DNA of 64,000 nt from Kitasatospora sp. NA04385 (GTDB lineage Bacteria; Actinomycetota; Actinomycetes; Streptomycetales; Streptomycetaceae), in NCBI RefSeq assembly GCF_013364235.1, contig NZ_CP054919.1, positions 7,137,728-7,201,727 of the forward strand. The letters are read 5' to 3'. A program made the translations under genes and the position numbers. A model generated the notes under the pieces. The model saw only the letters and a list, made by a program, of their open reading frames with translations. It was not told the origin of the DNA and did not search any database. Below, in pieces: positions 9,064 through 18,384 of this stretch (positions are counted from its first letter, which is position 1; every line of letters starts with the position of its first letter).

Positions 9064-10509
9064 TCAGCCCAGGAGGTCGCCCATCCAGGCCTCGACGGCG
9101 GCGGCCTCGCGCGGCAGGGCGCCGGACATCAGGCGGGCGCCGTCGGCGGTGATGACGAGGTCGTCCTCGATGCGCACGCCGATGCCGCGGAGCTCGGCGG
9201 GGAGGGTGAGGTCGTCGGGCTGGAGGTAGAGGCCGGGTTCGACGGTGAGGACCATGCCCTCCTCCAGCACGCCGTCCAGGTACGTCCCGGCGCGGGCCTT
9301 CGCGCAGTCGTGCACGTCCAGGCCGAGCATGTGGCCGCTGCCGCAGAGGGTGTAGCGGCGGTAGAGGCCGGAGTCGTCGCTCAGGGCCTCCTCGGCGGAG
9401 ACCGGGAGCAGGCCCCACTCGGCCAGGCCCTCGGCGATGACCCGCATGCCGGCCCGGTGGAACTCGCGGAAGGAGGCGCCGGGGCGCAGGGTGGCGATGC
9501 CGGCGTTCTGGGCGGCCAGGACGAGTTCGTAGACGTCGCGCTGGGCGGGGGTGAAGGTGCCGGAGAGCGGCAGGGTGCGGGTGATGTCGGCGGTGTAGAG
9601 GGTGTCGGTCTCGACGCCGGCGTCCAGGAGCAGGAGTTCGGCGGGGTCGAGCGGGCCGTCGTTGCGGATCCAGTGCAGGACGCAGGCGTGCGCGCCGGAG
9701 GCGACGATGGTCTCGTAGCCGGTGCCGTTGCCCTCGGCGCGGGCGCGGGCGTTGAAGGCGCCCTCCAGCCAGCGTTCGCCGCGGTGGTGGCGCAGGGCGG
9801 CGGGCAGGGCGCGGACGACGTCCGCGAAGCCGGCGGCGGTGTGGTCGACGGAGAGCTGGAGCTGTTCGACCTCCCAGGCGTCCTTGACCAGCCGCAGTTC
9901 GGAGACGGCGGCGGCGAACCGGCCGTCGCCCGGGGCGTGTTCGGCGCGGGGGCGGCCGGCCAGCGCGTCCAGGACCGGGTCGACGCCGGCCAGCAGGCGG
10001 GTGGGGACGGAGCCGGTGAACAGCTTGGGCAGGTCGTCCAGGTGGGCGGTGCGCAGGCCGGTGAGCCGGGCGGCCTCGCCGAGGTCGGCGCGCCGGCCGA
10101 CCCAGAACTCGCCGTAGCGGCGGTCCCGGTAGAACTCGGCGGAGCCGCCGGTCCGGTCGGAGCGGGGGCGCAGGTAGAGGACGGGTTCGCCGTCGGGCTC
10201 GACCACCAGGACGTGGCCGACCTGCTCCTCGCCGGTCAGGCCGGTGAGGTGGGCGTAGGCGCTGTGGGGGCGGAAGCGGTGGTCGCAGTCGTTGCTGCGG
10301 ACCTTCAACTGCCCGGCGGGGACGAGCAGGCGCTCGCCGGGGAAGGCGGCGGCGAGCTTGGCCCGGCGGGCCGGGAAGTGGGCGTAGCCGGGGACGCGTG
10401 CGTCGGCGGGCAGCGGGGTGGCCGCCCACTGGCCGGCCATGTAGGCCTCCAGTGCGGGGGTGACCGGGAGGTCGTGGCTGCCGGTGTGCAGGGCGGGCTG
10501 GTCGGCCAT
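9064..10509 (-). CDS. pepP: Xaa-Pro aminopeptidase (aminopeptidase P, M24B)
   Basis: A 481-residue cytoplasmic metallopeptidase that removes N-terminal residues preceding proline. The N-terminal creatinase-like domain is followed by the pita-bread domain with the di-metal ligands: the Asp pair in DAGVETDTLYTADITRTLP, His in GSGHMLGLDVHD, Glu in TVEPGLY and Glu in GVRIEDDLV. The ATG at 10509 follows AGAGGAG. It is divergent from the peptide-transport operon and shares a motif-bearing intergenic region with it, which fits a role in using imported peptides. Confidence 0.93.
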   Translation of the reverse strand: MADQPALHTGSHDLPVTPALEAYMAGQWAATPLPADARVPGYAHFPARRAKLAAAFPGERLLVPAGQLKVRSNDCDHRFRPHSAYAHLTGLTGEEQVGHVLVVEPDGEPVLYLRPRSDRTGGSAEFYRDRRYGEFWVGRRADLGEAARLTGLRTAHLDDLPKLFTGSVPTRLLAGVDPVLDALAGRPRAEHAPGDGRFAAAVSELRLVKDAWEVEQLQLSVDHTAAGFADVVRALPAALRHHRGERWLEGAFNARARAEGNGTGYETIVASGAHACVLHWIRNDGPLDPAELLLLDAGVETDTLYTADITRTLPLSGTFTPAQRDVYELVLAAQNAGIATLRPGASFREFHRAGMRVIAEGLAEWGLLPVSAEEALSDDSGLYRRYTLCGSGHMLGLDVHDCAKARAGTYLDGVLEEGMVLTVEPGLYLQPDDLTLPAELRGIGVRIEDDLVITADGARLMSGALPREAAAVEAWMGDLLG

Positions 10510-10632
10510 CGCGGTGGACTCCTCTGACCTGGGTGAGCTGGGACGACCCGCTGGGCGGGAAAGGGGCGTGCACCACCCGGGAGGGTGCGGCAACGACACG
10601 GCTCGGTAACGGTCCGGCCGCCGCGTTGCGCA

Positions 10633-10645
10633 GTGCAATTTCACA
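10633..10645. promoter_or_regulatory. Shared 13-bp motif, copy 1
   Basis: GTGCAATTTCACA lies between the divergent aminopeptidase P (start 10509) and peptide-binding protein (start 10743) genes. It matches the form GTRNNATTTCACA seen at 25431-25443 and, on the other strand, at 27585-27597. The GTG-N6-CAC symmetry suggests a repressor site. The regulator is unknown. Confidence 0.55.
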
Positions 10646-10742
10646 TTACTATGTTACGGGTCACACCTCAGAGCGGGCCAGACCCCGGGCGGTACAGATC
10701 CCCCGTTGAACGGCAGACCGGCCCCCAGCACCGGAGTTGCAC

Positions 10743-12482
10743 ATGAACAGGCGTTCCCACGTCGCCCTGGCGGCGGCCATCGCGGCATCCCTCACCCTCG
10801 GCCTCGGTGCGTGCAGCAGCAGCAAGAACGACGACACCGGCAGCGGCGACCAGCAGGGCGTGGTCACCGAGGGCAACGGCGTCATCGGCGGCACGCCGGT
10901 GAAGGGCGGCACCCTCACCATCCTGTCCAACCAGGACTTCGACCAGCTCGACCCGGCCCGCAACTGGACCATGCCGGTCATGGACTTCGGCGTCCGGATG
11001 CTCTACCGCACCCTCACCACCTTCAAGGCCGCCCCGGGCGCCGACGGCCTCAAGATCGAGCCCGACCTCGCCACCGACCTCGGCACCCCCAGCGACGGCG
11101 CCAAGACCTGGACCTTCCACCTGAAGGACGGCCTCAAGTACGAGGACGGCACCCCGATCGTCGCCGACGACATCAAGTACAACGTCGAGCGCTCGTTCTC
11201 CGCCGAACTGGCCGGCGGCCCCGACTACGCGGCCCGCTACCTGGCCGGCGTCGACGGCTACCGGGGCCCGCTGGACGGCAAGCGCCTGGGCAAGGAGTCG
11301 ATCGAGGTCCCGGACGCCAAGACCATCGTCTTCCACCTCAAGCGCCCGGTCGCCGAGTTCGGCCAGACCGTCACCCTGCCGACCTTCTCGCCCGTCCCGC
11401 AGGCCAAGGAGACCGGCGCCAACTACTCCAACCACCCGGTCTCCTCCGGCCCGTACAAGATCGAGAGCTACGACCGCGGCAAGCGCATGGTGCTGGTCCG
11501 CAACACCAACTGGGACCCGAACAGCGACCCGGTGCGCAAGGCCTACCCGGACAAGGTCGTCGTCGACCAGACCCTCAAGGGCACCGGCATCGCCGACCGC
11601 CTGATCGCCGACCAGGGCGACGACCGGAACGCCGTCTCCTACGTCGACCTGACGCCGGCCAAGATCTCCGAGGTGCTCACCAACCCGGACGTCAAGAAGC
11701 GGCTGATCAGCGAGAACGGCGGCTGCACCACCATGCTCGACATGAACAACACCAAGGCGCCGTTCGACAACGCCAAGGTGCGCCAGGCCATGCAGTACGC
11801 GGTGGACAAGGAGTCCTTCGCCGCCGCCATGGGCGGCCCGGCGTTCAACGACATCGCCACCACCTACCTGCCGCCGGCCCTCACCAACGGCGCCCCGGTC
11901 GACCACTTCATGACCAAGCCCGCCGGAGACCCGGAGAAGGCCGAGGAGCTGCTCGCCGAGGCCGGCTTCCCGAACGGCTTCGACACCGAGATGGTCACCT
12001 CCACCGGCGGCAAGCAGCAGGCCGAGGCGGTCCAGGCCGCCCTCAAGCGGGTCGGCGTCAACGTCACCATCACCACCGTCGACCCGACCGCCGTCAACTC
12101 CATCGTCGGCGACAAGGAGAAGCAGCCCGGCCTGGCCCAGCTCGGCTGGTGTCCCGACTACCCGTCGGCCGCCACCTTCCTGCCGATGATCTACGACGGC
12201 CGCCAGATCCGCGACAAGGGCAACAACGGCAACATGACCCGGTTCAACGACCCCGCGGTCAACGCCGAACTCGACCGGATCGCCGGCCTGGCCGACCTCC
12301 AGCAGGCCAACGCCGCCTGGCTCGCCCTCGACGCGAAGATCATGGACGCCTCGCCCGCCGTCCCGCTGGTGTGGCAGAAGAAGCCGCTGCTGGTCGGCTC
12401 CAACATCGCCGGTGCCTTCGGCTCGCCGATCTGGTCCGCGCAGATCGACTACGCGACCATCGGCCTCAAGTCCGTGAAGTAA
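10743..12482 (+). CDS. Oligopeptide/oligosaccharide ABC transporter, substrate-binding lipoprotein (SBP family 5)
   Basis: A 579-residue extracytoplasmic binding protein. The signal peptide ends in a lipobox (LGLGACSSS), so it is lipid-anchored. The mature part follows the DppA/OppA pattern: GGTLTILSNQDFDQLDP, LKDGLKYEDGTPIVADDIKYNVER and VRQAMQYAVDKESF. The ATG at 10743 has GGAG 6 nt upstream. It is the first gene of the five-gene importer operon. Family 5 proteins bind peptides but also oligosaccharides; the downstream GH36 gene makes a sugar substrate possible, while the divergent peptidase argues for peptides. Confidence 0.92.
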   Translation: MNRRSHVALAAAIAASLTLGLGACSSSKNDDTGSGDQQGVVTEGNGVIGGTPVKGGTLTILSNQDFDQLDPARNWTMPVMDFGVRMLYRTLTTFKAAPGADGLKIEPDLATDLGTPSDGAKTWTFHLKDGLKYEDGTPIVADDIKYNVERSFSAELAGGPDYAARYLAGVDGYRGPLDGKRLGKESIEVPDAKTIVFHLKRPVAEFGQTVTLPTFSPVPQAKETGANYSNHPVSSGPYKIESYDRGKRMVLVRNTNWDPNSDPVRKAYPDKVVVDQTLKGTGIADRLIADQGDDRNAVSYVDLTPAKISEVLTNPDVKKRLISENGGCTTMLDMNNTKAPFDNAKVRQAMQYAVDKESFAAAMGGPAFNDIATTYLPPALTNGAPVDHFMTKPAGDPEKAEELLAEAGFPNGFDTEMVTSTGGKQQAEAVQAALKRVGVNVTITTVDPTAVNSIVGDKEKQPGLAQLGWCPDYPSAATFLPMIYDGRQIRDKGNNGNMTRFNDPAVNAELDRIAGLADLQQANAAWLALDAKIMDASPAVPLVWQKKPLLVGSNIAGAFGSPIWSAQIDYATIGLKSVK

Positions 12483-12498
12483 GGCGGGAGTTCCCCAC

Positions 12499-13467
12499 AT
12501 GACCACCCCGCTCGCCCCGGCCCCGGCCGGGGGAGCGGGGGCACCGGAAGCCCCCGAGGCCGCCACCGCCCCCGCCTCCCCCCGGGCCCTCGCCCTGCAC
12601 CGCCTGCGCCGCCGGCGCACCGCCGCGGTCGGCGCCGCCGTCATCGCCCTCTTCGTCCTGGCGGCCCTCCTGGCCCCGGTCCTCACCGCGATCAGCGGCA
12701 CCACGCCCGACGGCATCGACAAGAAGGCGGTCGACCCCTACCTCGGCGGCCTGCCCCGCGGCTCCCTCGGCGGCATCAGCCCCGAACACTGGCTCGGCGT
12801 CGAACCCATGCTCGGCCGCGACATCTTCGCCCGGCTGCTGTACGGAGCCCAGATCAGCCTGCTGGTCGCCTTCGTCTCCGCCCTGCTGATCACCCTGATC
12901 GGCACCGTCCTGGGCATCACCGCCGGCTACTTCGGCGGCCGCGTCGACGCCGTGATCAGCCGCTTCATGGACATCATGATGTCCTTCCCCAGCCTGATCT
13001 TCATGATCGCGCTGCTCTCCGTCGCCCGGGACGTCAACCGGGTGCTCCTGCTCATCGGCGTGATGTCGGTCTTCTCCTGGCCCTACATCGCCCGCGTCGT
13101 GCGCGGCCAGACCCTCTCGCTCAAGCACCGCGAGTACGTCGAGGCCGCCCGGGCCAGCGGCACCACCAACCGGCGCATCCTGTTCGGCGAGATCCTGCCC
13201 AACCTCACCGGCACCGTCATCGTCTACGTCACGCTCGCCGTCCCCGGCCTGATCGGCACCGAGGCGGCCCTGTCCTTCCTCGGCGTGGGCATCCGCCCGC
13301 CCACGCCCTCCTGGGGCCAGATGATCTCCGACGCGGTGCTCTACTACAAGGTCGACCCGATGTTCTTCATCCTGCCCAGCGCCTGCCTGTTCCTGGTGGT
13401 CCTGGCCTTCACCCTGGTCGGCGACGCCCTGCGGGACGCCCTCGACCCGAAGGGCGGCCGGACGTGA
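12499..13467 (+). CDS. ABC transporter permease, DppC/OppC type
   Basis: A 322-residue inner-membrane permease. An Ala/Pro-rich cytoplasmic N-terminus precedes a first helix (about residues 41-65) and the BPD transport domain, with about five further helices. The EAA loop reads EYVEAARASGTTNRRILFGEILPN, the site that docks the ATPase. It pairs with the DppB-type permease whose GTG overlaps this stop (GTGA). It acts with the binding protein at 10743-12482 and the two ATPases downstream. Confidence 0.93.
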   Translation: MTTPLAPAPAGGAGAPEAPEAATAPASPRALALHRLRRRRTAAVGAAVIALFVLAALLAPVLTAISGTTPDGIDKKAVDPYLGGLPRGSLGGISPEHWLGVEPMLGRDIFARLLYGAQISLLVAFVSALLITLIGTVLGITAGYFGGRVDAVISRFMDIMMSFPSLIFMIALLSVARDVNRVLLLIGVMSVFSWPYIARVVRGQTLSLKHREYVEAARASGTTNRRILFGEILPNLTGTVIVYVTLAVPGLIGTEAALSFLGVGIRPPTPSWGQMISDAVLYYKVDPMFFILPSACLFLVVLAFTLVGDALRDALDPKGGRT

Positions 13468-14453
13468 CCGGATTCGTGCTCCGGCGCCTGCTCGCCATGG
13501 CCGCCACCCTGCTCGCGGTCTGCGCGCTCACCTTCGCCGTCTTCTACCTGCTGCCCAGCGACCCCGCCGCCCAATTCTGCGGCAAGGACTGCTCCGCCGA
13601 CCGGATCGAACTCGTCCGGCAGCAGCTCGGACTGGCCGACCCCCTGGCCGTCCAGTTCTGGCACTACGTCACCGCCGTCTTCGCCGGCCGCTCCTACGGC
13701 ACCGGCCCGTACGCCGTCCAGTGCGACTTCCCCTGCTTCGGCTACTCCTTCCAGTCCGCCCAGCCCGTCTGGGACCTGATGATGGACCGGCTCCCCACCA
13801 GCGTCTCGCTCGCCCTCGGCGCGGCCGTGCTCTGGCTCGTCCTCGGCGTCGGCGTCGGCGTGCTCTCCGCGCTGCGCCGGGGCAGTTGGCTCGACCGCAC
13901 CCTGATGATCGGCACCATCGGCATCGCCGCCCTGCCGGTCTACTTCACCGCGATGATCCTGCTCTACCTGGTCGTCACCGTCGCCGGACTGCTGCCCTAC
14001 CCCCGCTACATCGCCTTCGGCGAGCACCCCGGCCAGTGGGTCACCAACCTGATCCTCCCCTGGATCACCCTCGCCCTGCTGAACGCCGCCATCTACGCCC
14101 GGATGACCCGCAACTCCGTCATCGAGACGATGGCCGAACCCTACGTCCGCACCGCCCGCGCCAAGGGCCTGCGCGAAGCCCGCGTCGTCGGCCGGCACGG
14201 ACTGCGCCCCGCCCTCACCCCCGTCGCCACCATGCTCGGCATGGACCTCGGCGGACTGCTGGCCGGCGCGCTCATCACCGAATCGCTGTTCAGCCTCCCC
14301 GGCATCGGCAAGCTCTTCGCCGACTCCCTCAACAAGGCCGACCAGCCGGTGATCATGGGCATCACCCTGCTCGCCTCCTTCTTCATCATCAGCTCCAACC
14401 TGGTCGTGGACCTCGTCTACGCCTGGATCGACCCGAGGGCGAGGCTGTCATGA
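13464..14453 (+). CDS. ABC transporter permease, DppB/OppB type
   Basis: A 329-residue permease with an N-terminal helix (RRLLAMAATLLAVCALTFAV), a long periplasmic loop carrying four cysteines (FCGKDC and CDFPC), five further helices and an EAA loop (EPYVRTARAKGLREARVVGRH). The two Cys pairs in the loop are unusual and could form disulfides outside the membrane. The GTG start overlaps the preceding stop, and its own stop overlaps the ATPase start (ATGA), so the operon is tightly coupled. Confidence 0.92.
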   Translation: MTGFVLRRLLAMAATLLAVCALTFAVFYLLPSDPAAQFCGKDCSADRIELVRQQLGLADPLAVQFWHYVTAVFAGRSYGTGPYAVQCDFPCFGYSFQSAQPVWDLMMDRLPTSVSLALGAAVLWLVLGVGVGVLSALRRGSWLDRTLMIGTIGIAALPVYFTAMILLYLVVTVAGLLPYPRYIAFGEHPGQWVTNLILPWITLALLNAAIYARMTRNSVIETMAEPYVRTARAKGLREARVVGRHGLRPALTPVATMLGMDLGGLLAGALITESLFSLPGIGKLFADSLNKADQPVIMGITLLASFFIISSNLVVDLVYAWIDPRARLS

Positions 14454-15436
14454 CCTCCCACCCGCTGCTCGACGTGCGCGACCTGGCCGTCGAGTTCACC
14501 ACCGAGGAAGGCACCGTACGGGCCGTCAGGGGCGTCGACTTCACCGTCGAACGCGGCCGCACCCTCGGCATCGTCGGCGAATCCGGCTCCGGCAAGTCCG
14601 TCACCTCGCTCGCCGTCATGGGTCTGCACCGCGGCGCCGCCGTCACCGGCTCCGCCCGGCTCGACGGCACCGAACTCATCGGCGCCCCCGACGAACAGCT
14701 GCGCAGGCTCCGCGGCCGCCGGATGGCGATGGTGTTCCAGGACGCCCTCACCGCGCTGCACCCCTACTTCACCGTCGGCGACCAGATCGCCGAGGCCTAC
14801 CGCGAGCACTTCGGCGGCACCCGCAAGGCCGCCCTCGCCCGCGCCGTCGACGTCCTCGGCGACGTCGGCATCCCCGAACCCGCCCGCCGGGCCGACGAGT
14901 ACCCGCACCAGTTCTCCGGCGGCATGCGCCAACGCGCCATGATCGCCCTCGCGCTCTCCTGCGAACCCGACCTGGTCATCGCCGACGAACCCACCACCGC
15001 CCTCGACGTCACCGTCCAGGCCCAGGTGCTCGAACTCCTGATGCGCCTCCAGCAGGACCGCGGACTCGGCATCGTCATGATCACCCACGACCTCGGCGTC
15101 ATCGCCCGGGTCGCCGACGACGTCCTCGTCATGTACGGCGGGTCCGCCGCCGAACAGGCCCCCGCCGACACCCTCTTCACCACCCCCCGGCACCCCTACA
15201 CCCGCGGCCTGCTCGACTCGCTGCCCCGCCTCGACGCCGGGGAGGGCACCGCACTCCGCTCCATCCCCGGCAGCCCGCCCTCCCTGCTCGCCCCACCCCC
15301 CGGCTGCGCCTTCCACCCGCGCTGCGCCGTCCACGCGGCCCGGCCCGACGCCCGCTGCACCGGCGACCGCCCGCCGCTGCGCACCGTCGCCGACGGCCAC
15401 CGCAGCGCGTGCGTCCTCGACGAGGTGACCGCATGA
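14450..15436 (+). CDS. Peptide-type ABC transporter ATPase, DppD type
   Basis: A 328-residue ATPase with Walker A (GESGSGKSV), Q-loop (FQDALTAL), signature (FSGGMRQRA), Walker B (LVIADEPTTALD) and H-loop (MITHDLGV). The oligopeptide-family C-terminal extension has the cysteine motif GCAFHPRC, which in relatives can hold an iron-sulfur cluster. The ATG overlaps the upstream stop. It forms the nucleotide-binding pair with the DppF-type ATPase downstream. Confidence 0.93.
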   Translation: MTSHPLLDVRDLAVEFTTEEGTVRAVRGVDFTVERGRTLGIVGESGSGKSVTSLAVMGLHRGAAVTGSARLDGTELIGAPDEQLRRLRGRRMAMVFQDALTALHPYFTVGDQIAEAYREHFGGTRKAALARAVDVLGDVGIPEPARRADEYPHQFSGGMRQRAMIALALSCEPDLVIADEPTTALDVTVQAQVLELLMRLQQDRGLGIVMITHDLGVIARVADDVLVMYGGSAAEQAPADTLFTTPRHPYTRGLLDSLPRLDAGEGTALRSIPGSPPSLLAPPPGCAFHPRCAVHAARPDARCTGDRPPLRTVADGHRSACVLDEVTA

Positions 15437-16449
15437 CCACCGAAACCGCCCCGCTCGCCGACGCCGCGGACCCCGGCACGCCCGAAGCCCTGCTCAGCGT
15501 CCGCGACCTCGGCATGACCTTCCCCGGACCGCGCGGCACCCTCCGCCGCCGGGCCGGCGTCCGCGCCGTCGACGGCGTCAGCTTCGACGTCCGCCCCGGC
15601 GAGACGCTCGGCCTGGTCGGCGAGTCCGGCTGCGGCAAGTCCACCACCGGACGCATGCTGGTGCGGCTGCTCGACCCGACCGCCGGCACCGTCAGCTTCC
15701 GGGGCCAGGACATCACCCGCTCCTCGCAGCACCGGCTGCGGCCGCTGCGCAGCCGGTTCCAGATGATCTTCCAGGACCCGTTCGCCTCGCTCAACCCGCG
15801 GCAGACCGTCCAGCAGATCGTCGCCGCACCGCTGCGCGCCCAGGGCGAGCCGAAGGCGCGCATCCGGTCCGAGGTGCGCGACCTGATCCGGCTGGTCGGC
15901 CTGGCCCCCGAACACCTGGAGCGCTACCCGCACCAGTTCTCCGGCGGGCAGGCCCAGCGCATCGGCATCGCCCGCGCCCTCGCCACCCGCCCCGAACTCG
16001 TCGTCGCCGACGAACCCGTCTCCGCGCTCGACGTCTCCATCCAGGCCCAGATCGTCGGCCTGATGGAACGCCTCCAGGCCGAACTCGGCGTCGCCTACGT
16101 GTTCATCGCGCACGACCTCGCCGTGGTCAAGCACATCAGCCACCGGGTCGCCGTCATGTACCTCGGCCGGATCGTCGAGATCGGCGACAAGCAGCAGGTC
16201 TACGACCACCCCGCGCACCCCTACACCAAGGCGCTGCTGTCCGCCGTCCCGCTGCCCGACCCGGTGGCCGAACGCACCCGCGAGCGGATCGTCCTGCTCG
16301 GCGACCCGCCCAGCCCCGCCAACCCCCCGGCCGGCTGCACCTTCCACCCCCGCTGCCCCAAGGCCCGGGCCGTCTGCCGGACCGAAGCCCCGCTGCTCAC
16401 CCTCACCGGCCCGGGACGCCAGGCCGCCTGCCACTTCCCCGAGGCGTAG
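15433..16449 (+). CDS. Peptide-type ABC transporter ATPase, DppF type
   Basis: A 338-residue ATPase with Walker A (GESGCGKST), Q-loop (FQDPFASLNPRQT, typical of DppF/OppF), signature (FSGGQAQRI), Walker B (LVVADEPVSALD) and H-loop (FIAHDLAV). The C-terminal motif is GCTFHPRC. The ATG at 15433 overlaps the DppD-type stop (ATGA); an in-frame GTG at 15409 is less likely. It is the last transporter gene before a strong hairpin. Confidence 0.93.
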   Translation: MTTETAPLADAADPGTPEALLSVRDLGMTFPGPRGTLRRRAGVRAVDGVSFDVRPGETLGLVGESGCGKSTTGRMLVRLLDPTAGTVSFRGQDITRSSQHRLRPLRSRFQMIFQDPFASLNPRQTVQQIVAAPLRAQGEPKARIRSEVRDLIRLVGLAPEHLERYPHQFSGGQAQRIGIARALATRPELVVADEPVSALDVSIQAQIVGLMERLQAELGVAYVFIAHDLAVVKHISHRVAVMYLGRIVEIGDKQQVYDHPAHPYTKALLSAVPLPDPVAERTRERIVLLGDPPSPANPPAGCTFHPRCPKARAVCRTEAPLLTLTGPGRQAACHFPEA

Positions 16450-16466
16450 CGGCCCGCGCCCGCGCT

Positions 16467-16514
16467 CCCGCCCCGGCCGGCCGTCCGACCGCTTCCGCGG
16501 CCGGCCGGGGCGGG
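16467..16514 (+). terminator. Hairpin between importer operon and GH36 gene
   Basis: The 17-nt arms at 16467-16483 and 16498-16514 are perfectly complementary around a 14-nt loop. It lies 17 bp after the DppF-type stop and 28 bp before the GH36 start. Either it ends the transporter transcript or it lowers expression of the distal gene. Confidence 0.7.
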
Positions 16515-16542
16515 TCCACCCCGTGAAAGGAACCACCGCCCC

Positions 16543-18351
16543 GTGGCAGGAAACGCCGCGCTGTCCTGGGACGGCTCCGCGCCGCCGTCCGGACGCACCG
16601 AGACCTCCCGCACCGTCGAGGCCGGACGGCTCGCCCTGCGGGTCACCGCCGTCGGCAGCGATACCGCCCCGGCCGTCACCGTCACCGAACTGCCGTCCCC
16701 CGGCGTGCTGCTGGTCGAGGCCGCCACCGCCGCCCCGGACACCCGGCTGCGGATCGAGTGGCAGCTGCCCTGCACCGGCGCCACCGCCTACTGGACCCCG
16801 GACACCAACGCCCGCTGGCTGCCGCCCAGTTGGTCCCCGCCCCGGGAGGTCTCGCTGCCCAAGGGCGCCCCCGTCGGCAGCCTGGTCGGCCCCGGCGACC
16901 GCGCGCTGTGCACCTTCGCGGTCGGCGAACCCGTCCGCCCCGTCACCATCGGCGAGGGCGCCGTCGAGGAGACCGGCCGCTACGGCTGGTGGGTCGAGCA
17001 GGACGGCCCGCGCCTCGCCCTGCGCCTCGACCTGAGCGGACGCCACTTCGCCGACACCGTACGGGAGTCCGCCGCCTGGTGGGGCACCCTCGTCCCCGTC
17101 CGGGCCGTCCCCGATGCCGCGTTCGAGCCGGTGTTCTGCACCTGGTACGCGCTGCACCTGGCGATGACCTCCGCCGACGTCGAACGGCTCGCCGCACTCG
17201 CCGCACCGCTCGGCTTCCGCTCGCTGATCGTCGACGACGGCTGGCAGACCGACGAACGCACCCGCTCCTACGCCACCACCGGCGACTGGCGGCCCGCCCC
17301 GCACGACTTCCCCGACTTCGCCGGACACGTCCGCCGGGTCCAGGACCTCGGCCTCGCCTACCTGCTCTGGCACGCGATCCCGTTCGCCGGCGACCGCAGC
17401 GAGGCCGCCGGGCGGCTGGCGGGCCACACCCTCGCCCACCTGCCGCAGCTGGAGACCTTCCTGCTCGACCCGCGCAGCGCCACCGTCCGCGCCCACCAGG
17501 TCGAACGGCTCGCCGCCGCCGTCGAGGTGCACGGCGTGGACGGCCTCAAGATCGACTTCGTGGACACCTTCGCCCGCGAGCCCGCGCCCGGTACCGCGCC
17601 CGCCGCCGCCCCCGGCACCGCCTCCCCGGAGGCGGACTGCGCCACCGTCGCCGAAGGCGTGCACAGGCTGCTGGCCGAACTCGACGCCCGGCTGCGCGCC
17701 GCCCGCCCGGACGTCCTGGTCGAGCACCGCCAGGACTACGTGGGCCCCGGCCTGTGGCCCTACGCCACCATGGTCCGCGCCGCCGACTGCCCGCTGGGCG
17801 CGGTCGAGAACCGCGTCCGCACCGCCGACCTGCGCCTGACCGCCGGGCCGCTCGCCGTGCACGCCGACCCGCTCACCTGGCACCCGCGGGAGAGCCCCGA
17901 GCGGATCGCCGTCCTGCTCCAGTCGGTGCTGTTCGCCACCGCCCAGGTCTCCGTCGACCTCGCCGCCCAGGACGCCGGGCAGCTGACCGCCCTCGCCTTC
18001 TGGCTCGGCGTCATGAAGGAGCACCGCGACCTGCTCCAGCGCGGCGAACTGCGCCCGCACCGGCCCGAGTCGGCCTACCCGGTGATCGAGGCCCGCAGCG
18101 GCGCCCGGCTGGCCTTCGGCCGGTACGCGCCGCTGCCGTTGCGGGCCGACGGCGAGTGGGAGCTGTTGCTGGTCGCCAACGCCGACCAGGACACCCTGGT
18201 GCGGGTCGGGTTCGACCGCGCGCCCGGCACCGTCGACCTGCTGGTGCAGGACTGCCGGGGCGGGACGGTCGCCCGGGCGCGGACCCCGGTCGGGGGGACG
18301 GAGCTGTCCGTCCGCGTCCCCACCGGGGGCCTGCTCACCCTGCGCAGGTAG
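16543..18351 (+). CDS. Alpha-galactosidase, glycoside hydrolase family 36
   Basis: A 602-residue cytoplasmic enzyme with no signal peptide. GH36 enzymes release terminal alpha-galactose with retention. The TIM barrel shows VDDGWQTDE, then DGLKIDFVD with nucleophile Asp338. The RAADCP stretch provides the likely acid/base Asp415. It is shorter than classical 700-residue GH36 enzymes but similar to compact actinomycete members. The GTG start follows AAAGGA by 11 nt. It follows the importer operon on the same strand, which suggests that imported galactosides are cut inside the cell (inference). Other GH36/GH27-like specificities are possible. Confidence 0.85.
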   Translation: MAGNAALSWDGSAPPSGRTETSRTVEAGRLALRVTAVGSDTAPAVTVTELPSPGVLLVEAATAAPDTRLRIEWQLPCTGATAYWTPDTNARWLPPSWSPPREVSLPKGAPVGSLVGPGDRALCTFAVGEPVRPVTIGEGAVEETGRYGWWVEQDGPRLALRLDLSGRHFADTVRESAAWWGTLVPVRAVPDAAFEPVFCTWYALHLAMTSADVERLAALAAPLGFRSLIVDDGWQTDERTRSYATTGDWRPAPHDFPDFAGHVRRVQDLGLAYLLWHAIPFAGDRSEAAGRLAGHTLAHLPQLETFLLDPRSATVRAHQVERLAAAVEVHGVDGLKIDFVDTFAREPAPGTAPAAAPGTASPEADCATVAEGVHRLLAELDARLRAARPDVLVEHRQDYVGPGLWPYATMVRAADCPLGAVENRVRTADLRLTAGPLAVHADPLTWHPRESPERIAVLLQSVLFATAQVSVDLAAQDAGQLTALAFWLGVMKEHRDLLQRGELRPHRPESAYPVIEARSGARLAFGRYAPLPLRADGEWELLLVANADQDTLVRVGFDRAPGTVDLLVQDCRGGTVARARTPVGGTELSVRVPTGGLLTLRR

Positions 18352-18384
18352 CGACCGCCGTCGATCGGGGCCGGGTCCGGAGGG

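Noticed and set aside
13464..14453. Frameshift suspicion in the DppB-type permease because of its long Cys-containing loop
   Set aside because: The frame is continuous with overlapping start and stop and intact helices and EAA loop; the loop is simply an insertion.
15196..18060. Long open frame antisense to the GH36 and DppF-type genes (about 950 codons)
   Set aside because: Gly/Val/Ala-rich translation with no domains; it is the usual shadow of high-GC3 genes on the opposite strand.
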